The translations under genes and the position numbers were made by a program. DNA of 8,929 nucleotides from Methylovulum sp. (GTDB taxonomy: Bacteria > Pseudomonadota > Gammaproteobacteria > Methylococcales > Methylomonadaceae), in the NCBI GenBank assembly GCA_004299465.1, contig SCST01000141.1, forward strand, positions 1 through 8,929. The letters are read 5' to 3'. Below, one piece after another: positions 1-6,820 of this stretch. Position 1 is the stretch's first letter, and every line of letters starts with the position of its first letter. Below the pieces are notes generated by a model. It was not told where the DNA came from. It made no database searches and was given only the letters and a program-made list of their open reading frames with translations.

Positions 1-40
1 GCGAAAGCACTTATGAAACACACATAACTTATTGAATGGG

Positions 41-109
41 TATTACAATCCCAAAAGTTCTTGCGCAGTACCCTGAATATACTGTGCAAGAACTTTTGGG
101 ATTGTAATA
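41..109. repeat. Long near-perfect inverted repeat (30-bp arms, 9-nt loop)
   Basis: The arms 41-70 and 80-109 are reverse complements except for one position. G65 faces T85, which is a G-U wobble in a plus-strand transcript, so the whole 30-bp stem could form in RNA. The loop (71-79) is ccctgaata. The outer ends read TATTACAATCCC and GGGATTGTAATA. If the terminal TA on each side is a target duplication, this fits a miniature IS630/Tc1-mariner-type element, which is an inference. The hairpin ends about 31 nt before the HD-GYP gene, so it may also shape that gene's 5' leader. There is no U-tract directly after it, so it is not a classical terminator. Confidence 0.8.
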
Positions 110-140
110 TATCCCTAACGACTCTGCCGGGCTGCATGGG

Positions 141-1769
141 ATGCGCCCTGTAACCCTCATCGTTGATAACAACTCATTAATCGATATGAAAAACCTAGAC
201 ATCAACTATCAACTCGAAAAACTGATAAAAATCGGTGTCGCTTTATCATCCGAGATAAACGCCAATTTGTTGTTGGAAATGATAGTGCAGGGCGCCAAAG
301 AGATTACCAATGCAGATGGCGGCACGTTATACCGTATTTATGACAATGTTATAAAAATGGAAATCGTGCATTCTGACAGCTTGGGTATCAAGTTAGGCGG
401 AAATTCAGGTCAGCCGGTCAACATGCCCGACATCCCGCTTTATCTTGCAGACGGCTCACCCAATTTAAAAAATGTCGTCAGTTGTTCTTATCATGGCAAC
501 AAAACCATCAACATCATTGATGCCTATAACGATCAAGCCTATGATTTCTCGGGGACAAAAGCCTTCGATCGCCAGAACAACTACCGATCGAAGTCCTTTC
601 TTGCCGTGCCGATGAAAAGTCATGAGGGCGATACCATCGGCATATTGCAACTCATTAATTCAATAGATAAAACTGATAACAGTGTCAGCGGCTTCGACGC
701 CGTATCCCAGCATATTACCGAAGCGCTGGCCTCCCAGGCCGCTATCGTACTCATCAAGCAACGTTTAATCGCCGATTTGGAAAACATGTTTGAATCATTG
801 ATCCAGCTCATCGCGACGGCTATTGACGATAAATCGCCGCATACCGGCGGGCATTGCCGAAGGGTGCCGGAGTTGACGATGATGCTGGCCGAAGCGGCGC
901 ACAATACCCAACAAGGCTACCTGAAAGATTTCGTTATGACCGATGCCGACCGCTATGAACTTAAAATAGCCGGCTGGCTGCATGATTGCGGGAAAATAAC
1001 CACGCCTGAATTTGTCATTGACAAGGCCACCAAGCTGCAAACTATTTTTGACCGGATTACATTGATCGAAACGCGTTTTGAGGTATTAAAGCGCGACCAG
1101 GAAATTGTAATGCTCAAACAACAGCTCCTCGCCTTGGAAAAAGGAGAAATGCCTGACGCCTGCATTGAACGACGTTATTTTGACGCTATGGCGCAAATTA
1201 ATGACGACCTGGCTTTTATCAGGAGGGCAAATACCGGCGGAGAATTTATGGCGCCCGATGACCAGGAGCGGATAAGTGCATTAAACCAAAAGACATGGTG
1301 CTTAAATGGCGAAGTGCTGCCGCTGTTGTCTGACAATGAAGCCTATAACTTGAACATTGCCAGGGGCACATTGACGACGGAAGAGAGGGATATTATTAAC
1401 CACCATATTGTCGCCACCATTGCGATGCTGAAAAAAATCACCTTTCCAAAGCACTTGAAAAATGTGCCTGAATACGCAGGCGGACATCATGAAAAAATGG
1501 ACGGCACAGGCTATCCCAAAGGCTTGTGTCGTGAGGATATGTCCATCCAGGCCAGGACAATGGCGATAGCCGATATTTTTGAAGCGTTAACGGCAAAGGA
1601 CAGGCCTTACAAGCTTGGCAAAAAGCTTTCCGAAGCGCTGCTTATCTTAAAAAAAATGAAGGAAAATCAACATATTGACCCGGATCTGTATGATGCGTTT
1701 ATCAACCATAAAGTCTACAAACGTTATGCGGAACAATTCCTGGATGACTATCAAAACGATGTGGATTGA
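141..1769 (+). CDS. GAF domain-HD-GYP phosphodiesterase (probable c-di-GMP hydrolase)
   Basis: Probable cytoplasmic signalling protein of 542 residues. The N-terminal half (about 25-205) has the pattern of a GAF sensor domain (SEINANLLLEMIVQGAKE, ADGGTLYRI, SFLAVPMKS, IGILQLIN). The C-terminal half is an HD-GYP domain: HTGGHCRRV near 234, the HD metal pair in HDCGK at 281-282, paired His at 421-422, and an intact GYP signature (HHEKMDGTGYPKGL, 449-462), followed by ADIFEALTAKDRPY. HD-GYP enzymes hydrolyse cyclic di-GMP to pGpG or GMP, and the visible metal and signature residues suggest activity. About 135 residues separate HDCGK from the next His pair, roughly 100 more than in RpfG-type domains. 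The insert is helical and charged. There is no receiver domain or TM segment, so input is probably a small ligand bound by GAF. The start is uncertain: neither ATG 141 nor the in-frame ATG 186 (MKNLDINYQLEKL) has a clear Shine-Dalgarno site, and 186 begins right at the conserved part. Confidence 0.9.
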   Translation: MRPVTLIVDNNSLIDMKNLDINYQLEKLIKIGVALSSEINANLLLEMIVQGAKEITNADGGTLYRIYDNVIKMEIVHSDSLGIKLGGNSGQPVNMPDIPLYLADGSPNLKNVVSCSYHGNKTINIIDAYNDQAYDFSGTKAFDRQNNYRSKSFLAVPMKSHEGDTIGILQLINSIDKTDNSVSGFDAVSQHITEALASQAAIVLIKQRLIADLENMFESLIQLIATAIDDKSPHTGGHCRRVPELTMMLAEAAHNTQQGYLKDFVMTDADRYELKIAGWLHDCGKITTPEFVIDKATKLQTIFDRITLIETRFEVLKRDQEIVMLKQQLLALEKGEMPDACIERRYFDAMAQINDDLAFIRRANTGGEFMAPDDQERISALNQKTWCLNGEVLPLLSDNEAYNLNIARGTLTTEERDIINHHIVATIAMLKKITFPKHLKNVPEYAGGHHEKMDGTGYPKGLCREDMSIQARTMAIADIFEALTAKDRPYKLGKKLSEALLILKKMKENQHIDPDLYDAFINHKVYKRYAEQFLDDYQNDVD

Positions 1770-1792
1770 AAGCGATTCGCTAAGGAATAAGC

Positions 1793-1825
1793 ATGAAACA
1801 AGTTCGGCAACGGGTAACTATTTAG
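1793..1825 (+). pseudogene. Possible start of a gene cut off by a repeat element
   Basis: An ATG at 1793 has a good Shine-Dalgarno site (AAGGAA at 1782-1787, with 5 nt between it and the ATG), but the frame closes after ten codons (MKQVRQRVTI, TAG 1823-1825). The first seven codons lie outside the repeat element starting at 1814, and the last three sense codons and the stop lie inside it. This is what an element inserted just after a start codon would leave. The lost gene cannot be identified. A chance SD/ATG pair is the alternative. Confidence 0.3.
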
Positions 1826-1941
1826 CGCCTTAGTGTAGGGCGTGCTGTGCGCGCCATCAACGGACAGGCGCGTTTTACCCACACGCCGGAGAAGGCGCGC
1901 GCAGCACGCCCTACGCTTCAGGCAAGGATCTGAATAGTTAC
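1814..1941. mobile_element. MITE/REP-like repeat with nested inverted repeats (128 bp)
   Basis: The outer termini are perfect 9-bp inverted repeats, GTAACTATT (1814-1822) and AATAGTTAC (1933-1941). Inside them sits a second inverted repeat with 21-bp arms at 1835-1855 (GTAGGGCGTGCTG...) and 1894-1914 (...CAGCACGCCCTAC), differing at one position that is a T-G wobble. The 38-nt interior has no coding content. From memory, the GTAGGGCGTGCTG/CAGCACGCCCTAC core resembles palindromic intergenic repeats found in several gammaproteobacterial genomes. No transposase is encoded, so if mobile it would depend on an enzyme supplied elsewhere. A target duplication is not clear: the flanks share only GG. 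The hairpin could also end or protect the transcript of the HD-GYP gene upstream. Confidence 0.65.
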
Positions 1942-1949
1942 GGCACAAC

Positions 1950-2010
1950 TGTAGGTGCGACAGATTCGCATCGTGCGGATACCCTCTGGGGCATAAATAC
2001 GGTATCTACA
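1950..2010. repeat. Possible decayed palindromic repeat
   Basis: The segment begins TGTAGGTGCGA and ends GGTATCTACA, so its termini TGTAG/CTACA are inverted. Inside it are TGCGA...TCGCA (5-bp arms) and GATACC (1978-1983)...GGTATC (2001-2006). It follows the MITE-like element by only eight bases. It may be a second, degraded repeat unit, but the arms are short and chance is not excluded. Confidence 0.3.
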
Positions 2011-2011
2011 T

Positions 2012-2042
2012 AAAAAAACTGCAACTGATTATTCAGTTGCAG
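2012..2042 (-). terminator. Rho-independent terminator of the small minus-strand gene
   Basis: A perfect 10-bp stem (CTGCAACTGA at 2019-2028 with TCAGTTGCAG at 2033-2042) closes a 4-nt loop. Read on the minus strand, it is followed at once by seven T (the A-run at 2012-2018). This is a textbook intrinsic terminator. Its orientation matches the gene starting at 2337, whose stop codon lies about 88 nt upstream. It supports that gene being transcribed as a short single unit. Confidence 0.85.
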
Positions 2043-2130
2043 GAGCCGCTGCAAATCCGGTTTAAAAAACGAAATTGAGTGTCGAGACGGTGTACCCAAC
2101 CGCCGATCGGTAGTGCGGGCAAGGCAGCCG

Positions 2131-2337
2131 TCACGAAAATCGTTTAACAAAAATTCTGACAAAAACGGTAGCGGGAACAGTATCGCCGAGAAACCTGTTA
2201 TAAAGTTTTTCAATGTCATTAAATGAGAGAAAGGCATAGACGCCGAAACCTTTAGCACAGGTAAATTCGGCGCTCAAGATTTCAATAAAGTCTGTTCTTT
2301 CTACAACCGGTAATGTTGTTGGTGTTGAAGTGTTCAT
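2131..2337 (-). CDS. Small hypothetical protein (68 aa), possibly truncated
   Basis: The start at 2337 is chosen because AGGAG lies six bases before that ATG; an upstream in-frame ATG at 2364 lacks such a site. The product begins MNTSTPTTLPVVERTDFIE and contains AKGFGVYAFLSFNDIEKLYN. It is soluble, with no signal peptide or TM segment and a basic C-terminal end (VRIFVKRFS). I do not recognise the family. The stop is TGA. The same frame stays open for 22 further codons to a TAA at 2062-2064, just before the terminator at 2012-2042. This raises the possibility that the TGA is a recent nonsense mutation in a gene of about 91 residues. The gene stands alone between repeats and gene remnants and may be decaying or recently acquired. 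The ribosome binding site and matched terminator argue for a real gene. Confidence 0.6.
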   Translation of the reverse strand: MNTSTPTTLPVVERTDFIEILSAEFTCAKGFGVYAFLSFNDIEKLYNRFLGDTVPATVFVRIFVKRFS

Positions 2338-2645
2338 TTCGTACTCCTGATGGATTTTTGACAATTATTTAATGAGCATTTTTGGTGCCATATCGGATAA
2401 GTCAGGCAATGACCATCGTATGAATAGCATTGCCTTGGCTTGTTTTTCGGCATGATGCGTCAATTCTTTATTTTTTTAGTCAACTATTAAGGCTTGAATC
2501 TAAGGATAAGGTAAAAAACCGCTTTCCTGAAACCTTGGCGACAGTTTGAAGAAAAAGTTGAAGTGATGCAGTGAAATATCAACATGGCAGTAGGCTATTT
2601 TGCCCGCTGAGTCGCTTCCAGGTGCAGCGGTAGCCCTACTCCTAA
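2338..2645. other. Intergenic stretch with no recognisable gene
   Basis: This region is AT-rich near 2351-2395 and 2460-2480. It has a weak 7-bp dyad GGCAATG (2405-2411)/CATTGCC (2428-2434). It should contain the promoter of the small minus-strand gene, but no convincing -35/-10 pair is visible. TTGACA at 2358-2363 on the plus strand has no matching -10 element at normal spacing. All frames are interrupted. Confidence 0.5.
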
Positions 2646-2837
2646 ATAGGCAGGGCGAATCGGCAGTCAGCGTGTCGGCTGCCTGATGCGCATTGTTTTG
2701 TTAACGACCAAAGCCATCACCGGGGACAAGTGGCTACGCTGTTGCCGCAACAGGGCCGGGAACGGTGGCTTAACCGATTATTAGCATTGATACCGAATGA
2801 GGCCGCGGCCTGCCGTGCGTTCTTGCAGCATCAATAA
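2646..2837 (+). pseudogene. 3' remnant of a DinB-family (DUF664-like) gene
   Basis: The frame opens after a TAA at 2643-2645 and ends at TAA 2835-2837. From about 2691 it reads HCFVNDQSHHRGQVATLLPQ and later LLALIPNEAAACRAFLQHQ. The (V/F)N-x-Q-[TS]-HHRGQ-(V)-xTLL stretch is the characteristic C-terminal signature of DinB-family proteins, a four-helix metal-binding fold that includes thiol transferase-like proteins. A family member has about 150-170 residues, and no N-terminal part is visible upstream in any frame. The usual NH...HHRGQ metal-ligand His appears as Asp (NDQSHH). The segment between QQG and LLALIP does not follow the usual G-V-T-D pattern, which would fit small compensating frameshifts. 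Start codon and ribosome site are missing, so I read this as a decayed fragment. The family call rests on motif memory. Confidence 0.6.
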
Positions 2838-2905
2838 TCGCCCGGAGTCGTTGAATTTATGCCCGTAGCGAACTGAAGCCTGCGGCTTGAATGGCGGCAG
2901 GGTTT

Positions 2906-2920
2906 ATGTAACCATTACAT
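2906..2920. promoter_or_regulatory. Dyad ATGTAA-N3-TTACAT upstream of ackA-xfp (possible operator)
   Basis: A perfect dyad ATGTAA CCA TTACAT lies about 114 nt before ackA. It is nested inside GGCGG (2893-2897) and CCGCC (2923-2927), which could also form a larger stem. Thirteen bases further on, TACATT (2933-2938), preceded by TG with one base between, resembles an extended -10 element, and it overlaps ACATTATGT, another short palindrome. Dyads of this TGTAA-N-TTACA shape are typical of dimeric repressors or activators. No regulator gene is adjacent, and no good -35 box is seen. Confidence 0.3.
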
Positions 2921-3013
2921 TACCGCCGATGATACATTATGTGAGCGGCCTTATGGGTTGTATCCCGATCCAAGGTGCTCAACTGGGTCCACGATAGTCA
3001 AGAAGATAAGTTC

Positions 3014-3037
3014 ATGCAGAGATATTTGCGTCCATGA
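3014..3037 (+). other. Seven-residue leader mini-ORF overlapping the ackA start
   Basis: ATG 3014 opens MQRYLRP, whose TGA stop (3035-3037) overlaps the ackA ATG (3034-3036) in an ATGA arrangement. A purine-rich AGAAGATAAG (3001-3010) lies just before it, whereas ackA itself has only a distant AGAGA. The mini-ORF could feed ribosomes into ackA by termination-reinitiation. It may equally be chance. Confidence 0.25.
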
Positions 3038-4248
3038 GCGGCTACCTGCTGATCGTCAATGTCGGTAGTACGTCGATAAAATCACGATTATTCACCACTG
3101 ATTTACAAACCGATGCGGCATTAACGGCGGATTACGGCACTGCCGTGGGGCTGGCTGTTGAAGGCAGGGATATTCATGGCGAGCCGGTTGAGCAATACAT
3201 AGCCGAGGCTCATGACACAAGCTCGGCGTTGGCCGTGGTGCTGAATCAATGGCGGCTGATGATTGCCGCAAACAGCCTGCCGCTTGCGGCAATAGGCCAT
3301 CGTATCGTCCACGGCGCTGGCTGGTTCGATACGGTAACGCCCATCACTGCCAATGTCCTTGAGCGTTTGGAGCAATTGGATCATTACGCGCCGCTGCATA
3401 ACCCGTTCAACCGCTTGGGCGTCATAATAGCGGCCGGGTTTTTCCCCGATGTCCGGCAATTTGCGCTATTCGATACCGCTTTTCATCGCAGCATCCCTGA
3501 GTATGCGGGACGTTACGCCATACCCTCGCGCTTATCCGAAAAAGTTGATTTTTACCGCTACGGGTTTCACGGTATTTCGTGCCGGCATAGTTTATCAGCT
3601 GCAGCCGAACTGCTGGCCTGTGACCCGTCCGGCCTGAACCTTATCGTGCTGCATCTCGGCGGCGGTGCCAGCGCTACGGCGATTCGAGCAGGCCTCAGTA
3701 TCGATACGTCAATGGGCTTTTCGCCTACAGAAGGCTTGATGATGGCGGGGCGTTGCGGTGATCTGGACCCGATGATCATGCTGGCTTTGCAACGGGAAGG
3801 CATGACGCCGGAGCAATTGGATGATTTGCTCAATCATCAGAGCGGCTTGCTCGGTATTTGCGGCGATACCGATATGCGCAGCATTTTACAGAAAGCAGGA
3901 CAAGACGATGCGACAGCGATGCTCGCGATTGACATGTATTGTTACCGGATAAAAAAATATATCGGCGCCTATTGTGCGATATTAGGCGAGGTCTCGGCAT
4001 TGGTATTCACCGGCGGTATCGGTGAGCATGCACCCTTGATTCGCGACAAAATATTGACAGGCCTCGATAGACTGGGTTTTGTTATGGACAGGCAAGCCAA
4101 TCTGCGACAGATGAGTCAAAATAGCGACATCAGCGATGCCGGTAGCCGCTCCCGTATTTTGGTGATTCATGCCGAGGAAGAGCGTGTCTGTGCGCAACAA
4201 ATTTTAAATTTTCTGGACGAGACGTCCGACCATGAGCCAAGAGGATAG
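3034..4248 (+). CDS. ackA: Acetate kinase
   Basis: Catalyses acetyl-phosphate + ADP to acetate + ATP in the cytoplasm (EC 2.7.2.1), here presumably using acetyl-phosphate made by the phosphoketolase encoded next to it. The protein has 404 residues, the normal family length of about 400. The acetokinase hallmarks are in order: NVGSTSIKSRLF (9-20), GHRIVHG (88-94, the substrate-binding Arg is R90), FDTAFHRSIPEYAGRYAIP (146-164, catalytic Asp D147), YGFHGISCRHS (176-186, transition-state His H179), LHLGGGAS (206-213), MAGRCGDLDP (237-246, catalytic Arg R240), FTGGIGEH (325-332, nucleotide binding) and AEEERV near the C-terminus (metal/phosphate Glu). The usual GTSH after GFH reads GISC, a conservative variation. 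The start ATG has a weak Shine-Dalgarno site. Its stop lies five bases before xfp, and the AGAGGA near its 3' end serves as the xfp ribosome site, so the two genes form an operon. Confidence 0.95.
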   Translation: MSGYLLIVNVGSTSIKSRLFTTDLQTDAALTADYGTAVGLAVEGRDIHGEPVEQYIAEAHDTSSALAVVLNQWRLMIAANSLPLAAIGHRIVHGAGWFDTVTPITANVLERLEQLDHYAPLHNPFNRLGVIIAAGFFPDVRQFALFDTAFHRSIPEYAGRYAIPSRLSEKVDFYRYGFHGISCRHSLSAAAELLACDPSGLNLIVLHLGGGASATAIRAGLSIDTSMGFSPTEGLMMAGRCGDLDPMIMLALQREGMTPEQLDDLLNHQSGLLGICGDTDMRSILQKAGQDDATAMLAIDMYCYRIKKYIGAYCAILGEVSALVFTGGIGEHAPLIRDKILTGLDRLGFVMDRQANLRQMSQNSDISDAGSRSRILVIHAEEERVCAQQILNFLDETSDHEPRG

Positions 4249-4253
4249 TAAAA

Positions 4254-6677
4254 GTGCAACCAAGTCATCAAGATTTTCAATTGTCTGCCGAGCTGCTGGA
4301 ACGTATGGATGCCTATTGGCGGGCTGCAAATTACCTTTCGGTCGGGCAAATTTATTTGCTCGATAATCCCTTGCTCAAAGAGCCGCTGACGCTGGAGCAT
4401 ATCAAGCCGCGTTTGTTGGGGCATTGGGGCACTACGCCGGGCTTGAACTTTATCAACGTTCATTTAAACCGGCTGATAAAAGCCTATGAGCTCAACATGA
4501 TGATGATTTGCGGCCCCGGCCACGGTGGTCCGGCCATGCTGGCAAACGGTTGGCTGGAAGGCACCTACAGCGAATATTATCCGAGCATTTCGCTGGATAA
4601 AGACGGCATGAAGGCCTTGTTTAAGCAGTTTTCGTTTCCCGGCGGGGTTCCCAGCCATGTCGCGCCGGAAACGCCGGGCTCGATTCATGAAGGCGGCGAA
4701 TTGGGCTATGCACTGTCGCATGCTTACGGTACGGTTTTCGATAATCCCGACTTGATTACCTGTTGCGTGGTCGGCGATGGTGAAGCCGAAACGGGGCCGA
4801 TGGCCGCCGCCTGGCATTCCAATAAATTCCTGAATCCTGTGCGTGACGGCGCGGTATTGCCGATTTTGCACCTGAACGGCTATAAAATTGCCAACCCGAC
4901 GCTGCTTAGCCGCATTGATGAGGATGAGTTACTGCAATTATTTGAAGGCTACGGTTACCGGCCTTATTTGGTCGAGGGCAATGATCCCGAGATTGTCCAC
5001 ACACGAATGGCGAGTGTGCTCGACCAGTGCCTGGATGAAATTAAAACGATTCAACAGCTGGCGCGTAGCGCTGAACTCGAGCCGGCCAAGCGTCCGACCT
5101 GGCCTATGGTCATCATGCGCACACCCAAAGGCTGGACCGGTCCCGCCAGTGTGGACGGCAAGAAGACCGAGGATTTTTGGCGTTCCCATCAAGTGCCGCT
5201 GGCCAATCTGGCGGAAAACCCTGAACATGTCGTTCTGCTTGAGCGCTGGCTGAAAAGCTATCGTCCTGATGAATTATTCGATGAACACGGTACGCCGCTG
5301 CCGGAATTGCTGGAATTGGCCCCGGTCGGACATCAACGCATGAGCGACAACCCTCATGCCAACGGCGGTTTGCTATTGCGCGATTTACGGTTGCCGGATT
5401 ACCGGCATTACGCCGTAGAGGTGCCGTTGCCTGGTGCCGTGGATGCCGAAGCGACGCGCGTGATGGGGCGCTTTCTCAGGGATGTGATGAAAAATAACCT
5501 GGACCAGGGTAATTTCCGTATTTTCGGGCCGGACGAAACGGCGTCGAATCGTTGGGACGATGTGTTTGATGTCACGGCGCGCGTCTGGATGGAAAAGATA
5601 TTGCCGGAAGATACGCATCTTGCGCAGGACGGCCGCGTCATGGAGATACTCAGCGAGCATACCTGCCAGGGTTGGCTGGAAGGCTATCTGCTGACCGGAC
5701 GACATGGTTTCTTCTCGTGCTACGAGGCGTTTATCCATATTGTCGATTCGATGTTCAACCAGCATGCGAAATGGCTGAAAACCTGTAACCGCATACCCTG
5801 GCGGCGGCCGGTGGCGTCGTTGAATTACCTGTTGACCTCCCATGTCTGGCGGCAGGATCACAACGGCTTTTCGCACCAGGATCCGGGTTTTATCGATCAT
5901 GTCGTTAATAAAAAAGCCGAAGTGATTCGCGTCTACCTGCCGCCCGATGCCAATACGCTGCTGGCGGTAACCGATCACGTCCTGCGCAGCCGTAACTATG
6001 TCAATGTTATTGTCGCCGGCAAACAGCCCGCTCCGCAATGGCTGACGATGGATGCTGCGATGAAGCATTGCGAGGCGGGTATCGGGGTTTGGGAATGGGC
6101 CAGCAATGATTACGGCGAAGAGCCGGATGTCGTGATGGCCTGCGCCGGCGATGTGCCTACCTTGGAAACGCTGGCTGCCGTCGATATTCTGCGCAATAAA
6201 GTGCCGGATTTAAAAATCCGCGTCATTAATGTCGTTAACCTGATGCGCCTGCAGCCGACCAGCGAGCATCCTAACGGCTTATCGGACCGTGATTTTGATG
6301 AGCTGTTTACCAAAAACAAGCCGATCGTGTTCGCCTACCACGGCTATCCGTGGCTGATTCACCGCTTGGCTTACCGCCGCGCCAATCATGCCAATTTGCA
6401 TGTGCGCGGCTATAAAGAGGAAGGTACGACATCGACGCCTTTCGATATGGTGGTCATGAACGACATGGACAGGTTTCACCTGGCCGCCGATGTGATAGAC
6501 CGCGTGCCGCGTTTACGGAACCATACGGTATATCTCAAGCAATATATCCGCGATAAACTGATCGACCATAAACAATATATTTATAAACATGGTGAAGACA
6601 TGCCGGAGATACGCAATTGGCAATGGCCTTATGGTACGGCTGCCGTAGAAACGAATGATGACGATACCGATGAATAA
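4254..6677 (+). CDS. xfp: Xylulose-5-phosphate/fructose-6-phosphate phosphoketolase
   Basis: Thiamine-diphosphate enzyme that cleaves xylulose-5-P (and often fructose-6-P) with phosphate to acetyl-P plus glyceraldehyde-3-P (or erythrose-4-P) (EC 4.1.2.9/4.1.2.22). At 807 residues it matches the usual 790-825. The N-terminal ThDP part shows HWGTTPGLNFINVHLNR (57-73), GPGHGGPAMLANGWLEGTYS (87-106), FSFPGGVPSHVAPETPGSIH (126-145) and the cofactor/Mg motif GDGEAETGP (174-182). The middle domain shows FGPDETASNRW (424-434), CYEAF with the expected catalytic Glu at 491, and SLNYLLTSHVWRQDHNGFSH (522-541). The C-terminal domain ends with GYKEEGTTSTPFDMVVMND. All key motifs are intact. Translation starts at GTG 4254, with AGAGGA (4240-4245) eight bases before it. 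Motifs do not tell whether xylulose-5-P only or both substrates are used. In a RuMP-type methylotroph both sugar phosphates would be abundant. Confidence 0.95.
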   Translation: MQPSHQDFQLSAELLERMDAYWRAANYLSVGQIYLLDNPLLKEPLTLEHIKPRLLGHWGTTPGLNFINVHLNRLIKAYELNMMMICGPGHGGPAMLANGWLEGTYSEYYPSISLDKDGMKALFKQFSFPGGVPSHVAPETPGSIHEGGELGYALSHAYGTVFDNPDLITCCVVGDGEAETGPMAAAWHSNKFLNPVRDGAVLPILHLNGYKIANPTLLSRIDEDELLQLFEGYGYRPYLVEGNDPEIVHTRMASVLDQCLDEIKTIQQLARSAELEPAKRPTWPMVIMRTPKGWTGPASVDGKKTEDFWRSHQVPLANLAENPEHVVLLERWLKSYRPDELFDEHGTPLPELLELAPVGHQRMSDNPHANGGLLLRDLRLPDYRHYAVEVPLPGAVDAEATRVMGRFLRDVMKNNLDQGNFRIFGPDETASNRWDDVFDVTARVWMEKILPEDTHLAQDGRVMEILSEHTCQGWLEGYLLTGRHGFFSCYEAFIHIVDSMFNQHAKWLKTCNRIPWRRPVASLNYLLTSHVWRQDHNGFSHQDPGFIDHVVNKKAEVIRVYLPPDANTLLAVTDHVLRSRNYVNVIVAGKQPAPQWLTMDAAMKHCEAGIGVWEWASNDYGEEPDVVMACAGDVPTLETLAAVDILRNKVPDLKIRVINVVNLMRLQPTSEHPNGLSDRDFDELFTKNKPIVFAYHGYPWLIHRLAYRRANHANLHVRGYKEEGTTSTPFDMVVMNDMDRFHLAADVIDRVPRLRNHTVYLKQYIRDKLIDHKQYIYKHGEDMPEIRNWQWPYGTAAVETNDDDTDE

Positions 6678-6820
6678 GCGTTTATCTCGGCGATAAACCA
6701 CGGCGGTACATTGCGGTCGGCATCGCTTGTCGTTATCGTGAGATTATTAAGCTGCCATTAATATTAAGTTATTTATGATTTACCCAACGTTTGGCATTCA
6801 TTAACTTGATAGAGGTCGTT

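Noticed and set aside
2131..2133. UGA as a selenocysteine codon in the small minus-strand gene
   Set aside because: No convincing SECIS-like hairpin follows it and no selenoprotein family is recognised; a normal stop or nonsense mutation is simpler.
1938..2258. Minus-strand 106-codon open frame overlapping the small orphan gene
   Set aside because: It runs through the intrinsic terminator and the repeats and has no ribosome site; the overlapping frame starting at 2337 has SD and a fitting terminator.
2358..2363. TTGACA as a plus-strand -35 box
   Set aside because: No acceptable -10 hexamer at 16-18 bp spacing, and no plus-strand gene starts within reach.
2405..2434. 7-bp dyad GGCAATG/CATTGCC
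   Set aside because: Short arms with a 16-nt gap; could occur by chance and is not tied to a clear promoter.
4464..4871. Minus-strand open frame of 135 codons inside xfp
   Set aside because: It is antisense to the GPGHGGP and GDGEAETGP motifs; no family features and no context for a separate gene.
5385..6068. Long minus-strand open frame (227 codons) inside xfp
   Set aside because: It lies antisense to the conserved core of phosphoketolase, has no recognisable domain, and reflects codon bias of the real gene.
6791..6820. Upstream TTG start extending the glycine-zipper protein
   Set aside because: The extension would bury the signal peptide, and AGAGG is correctly spaced for ATG 6821.
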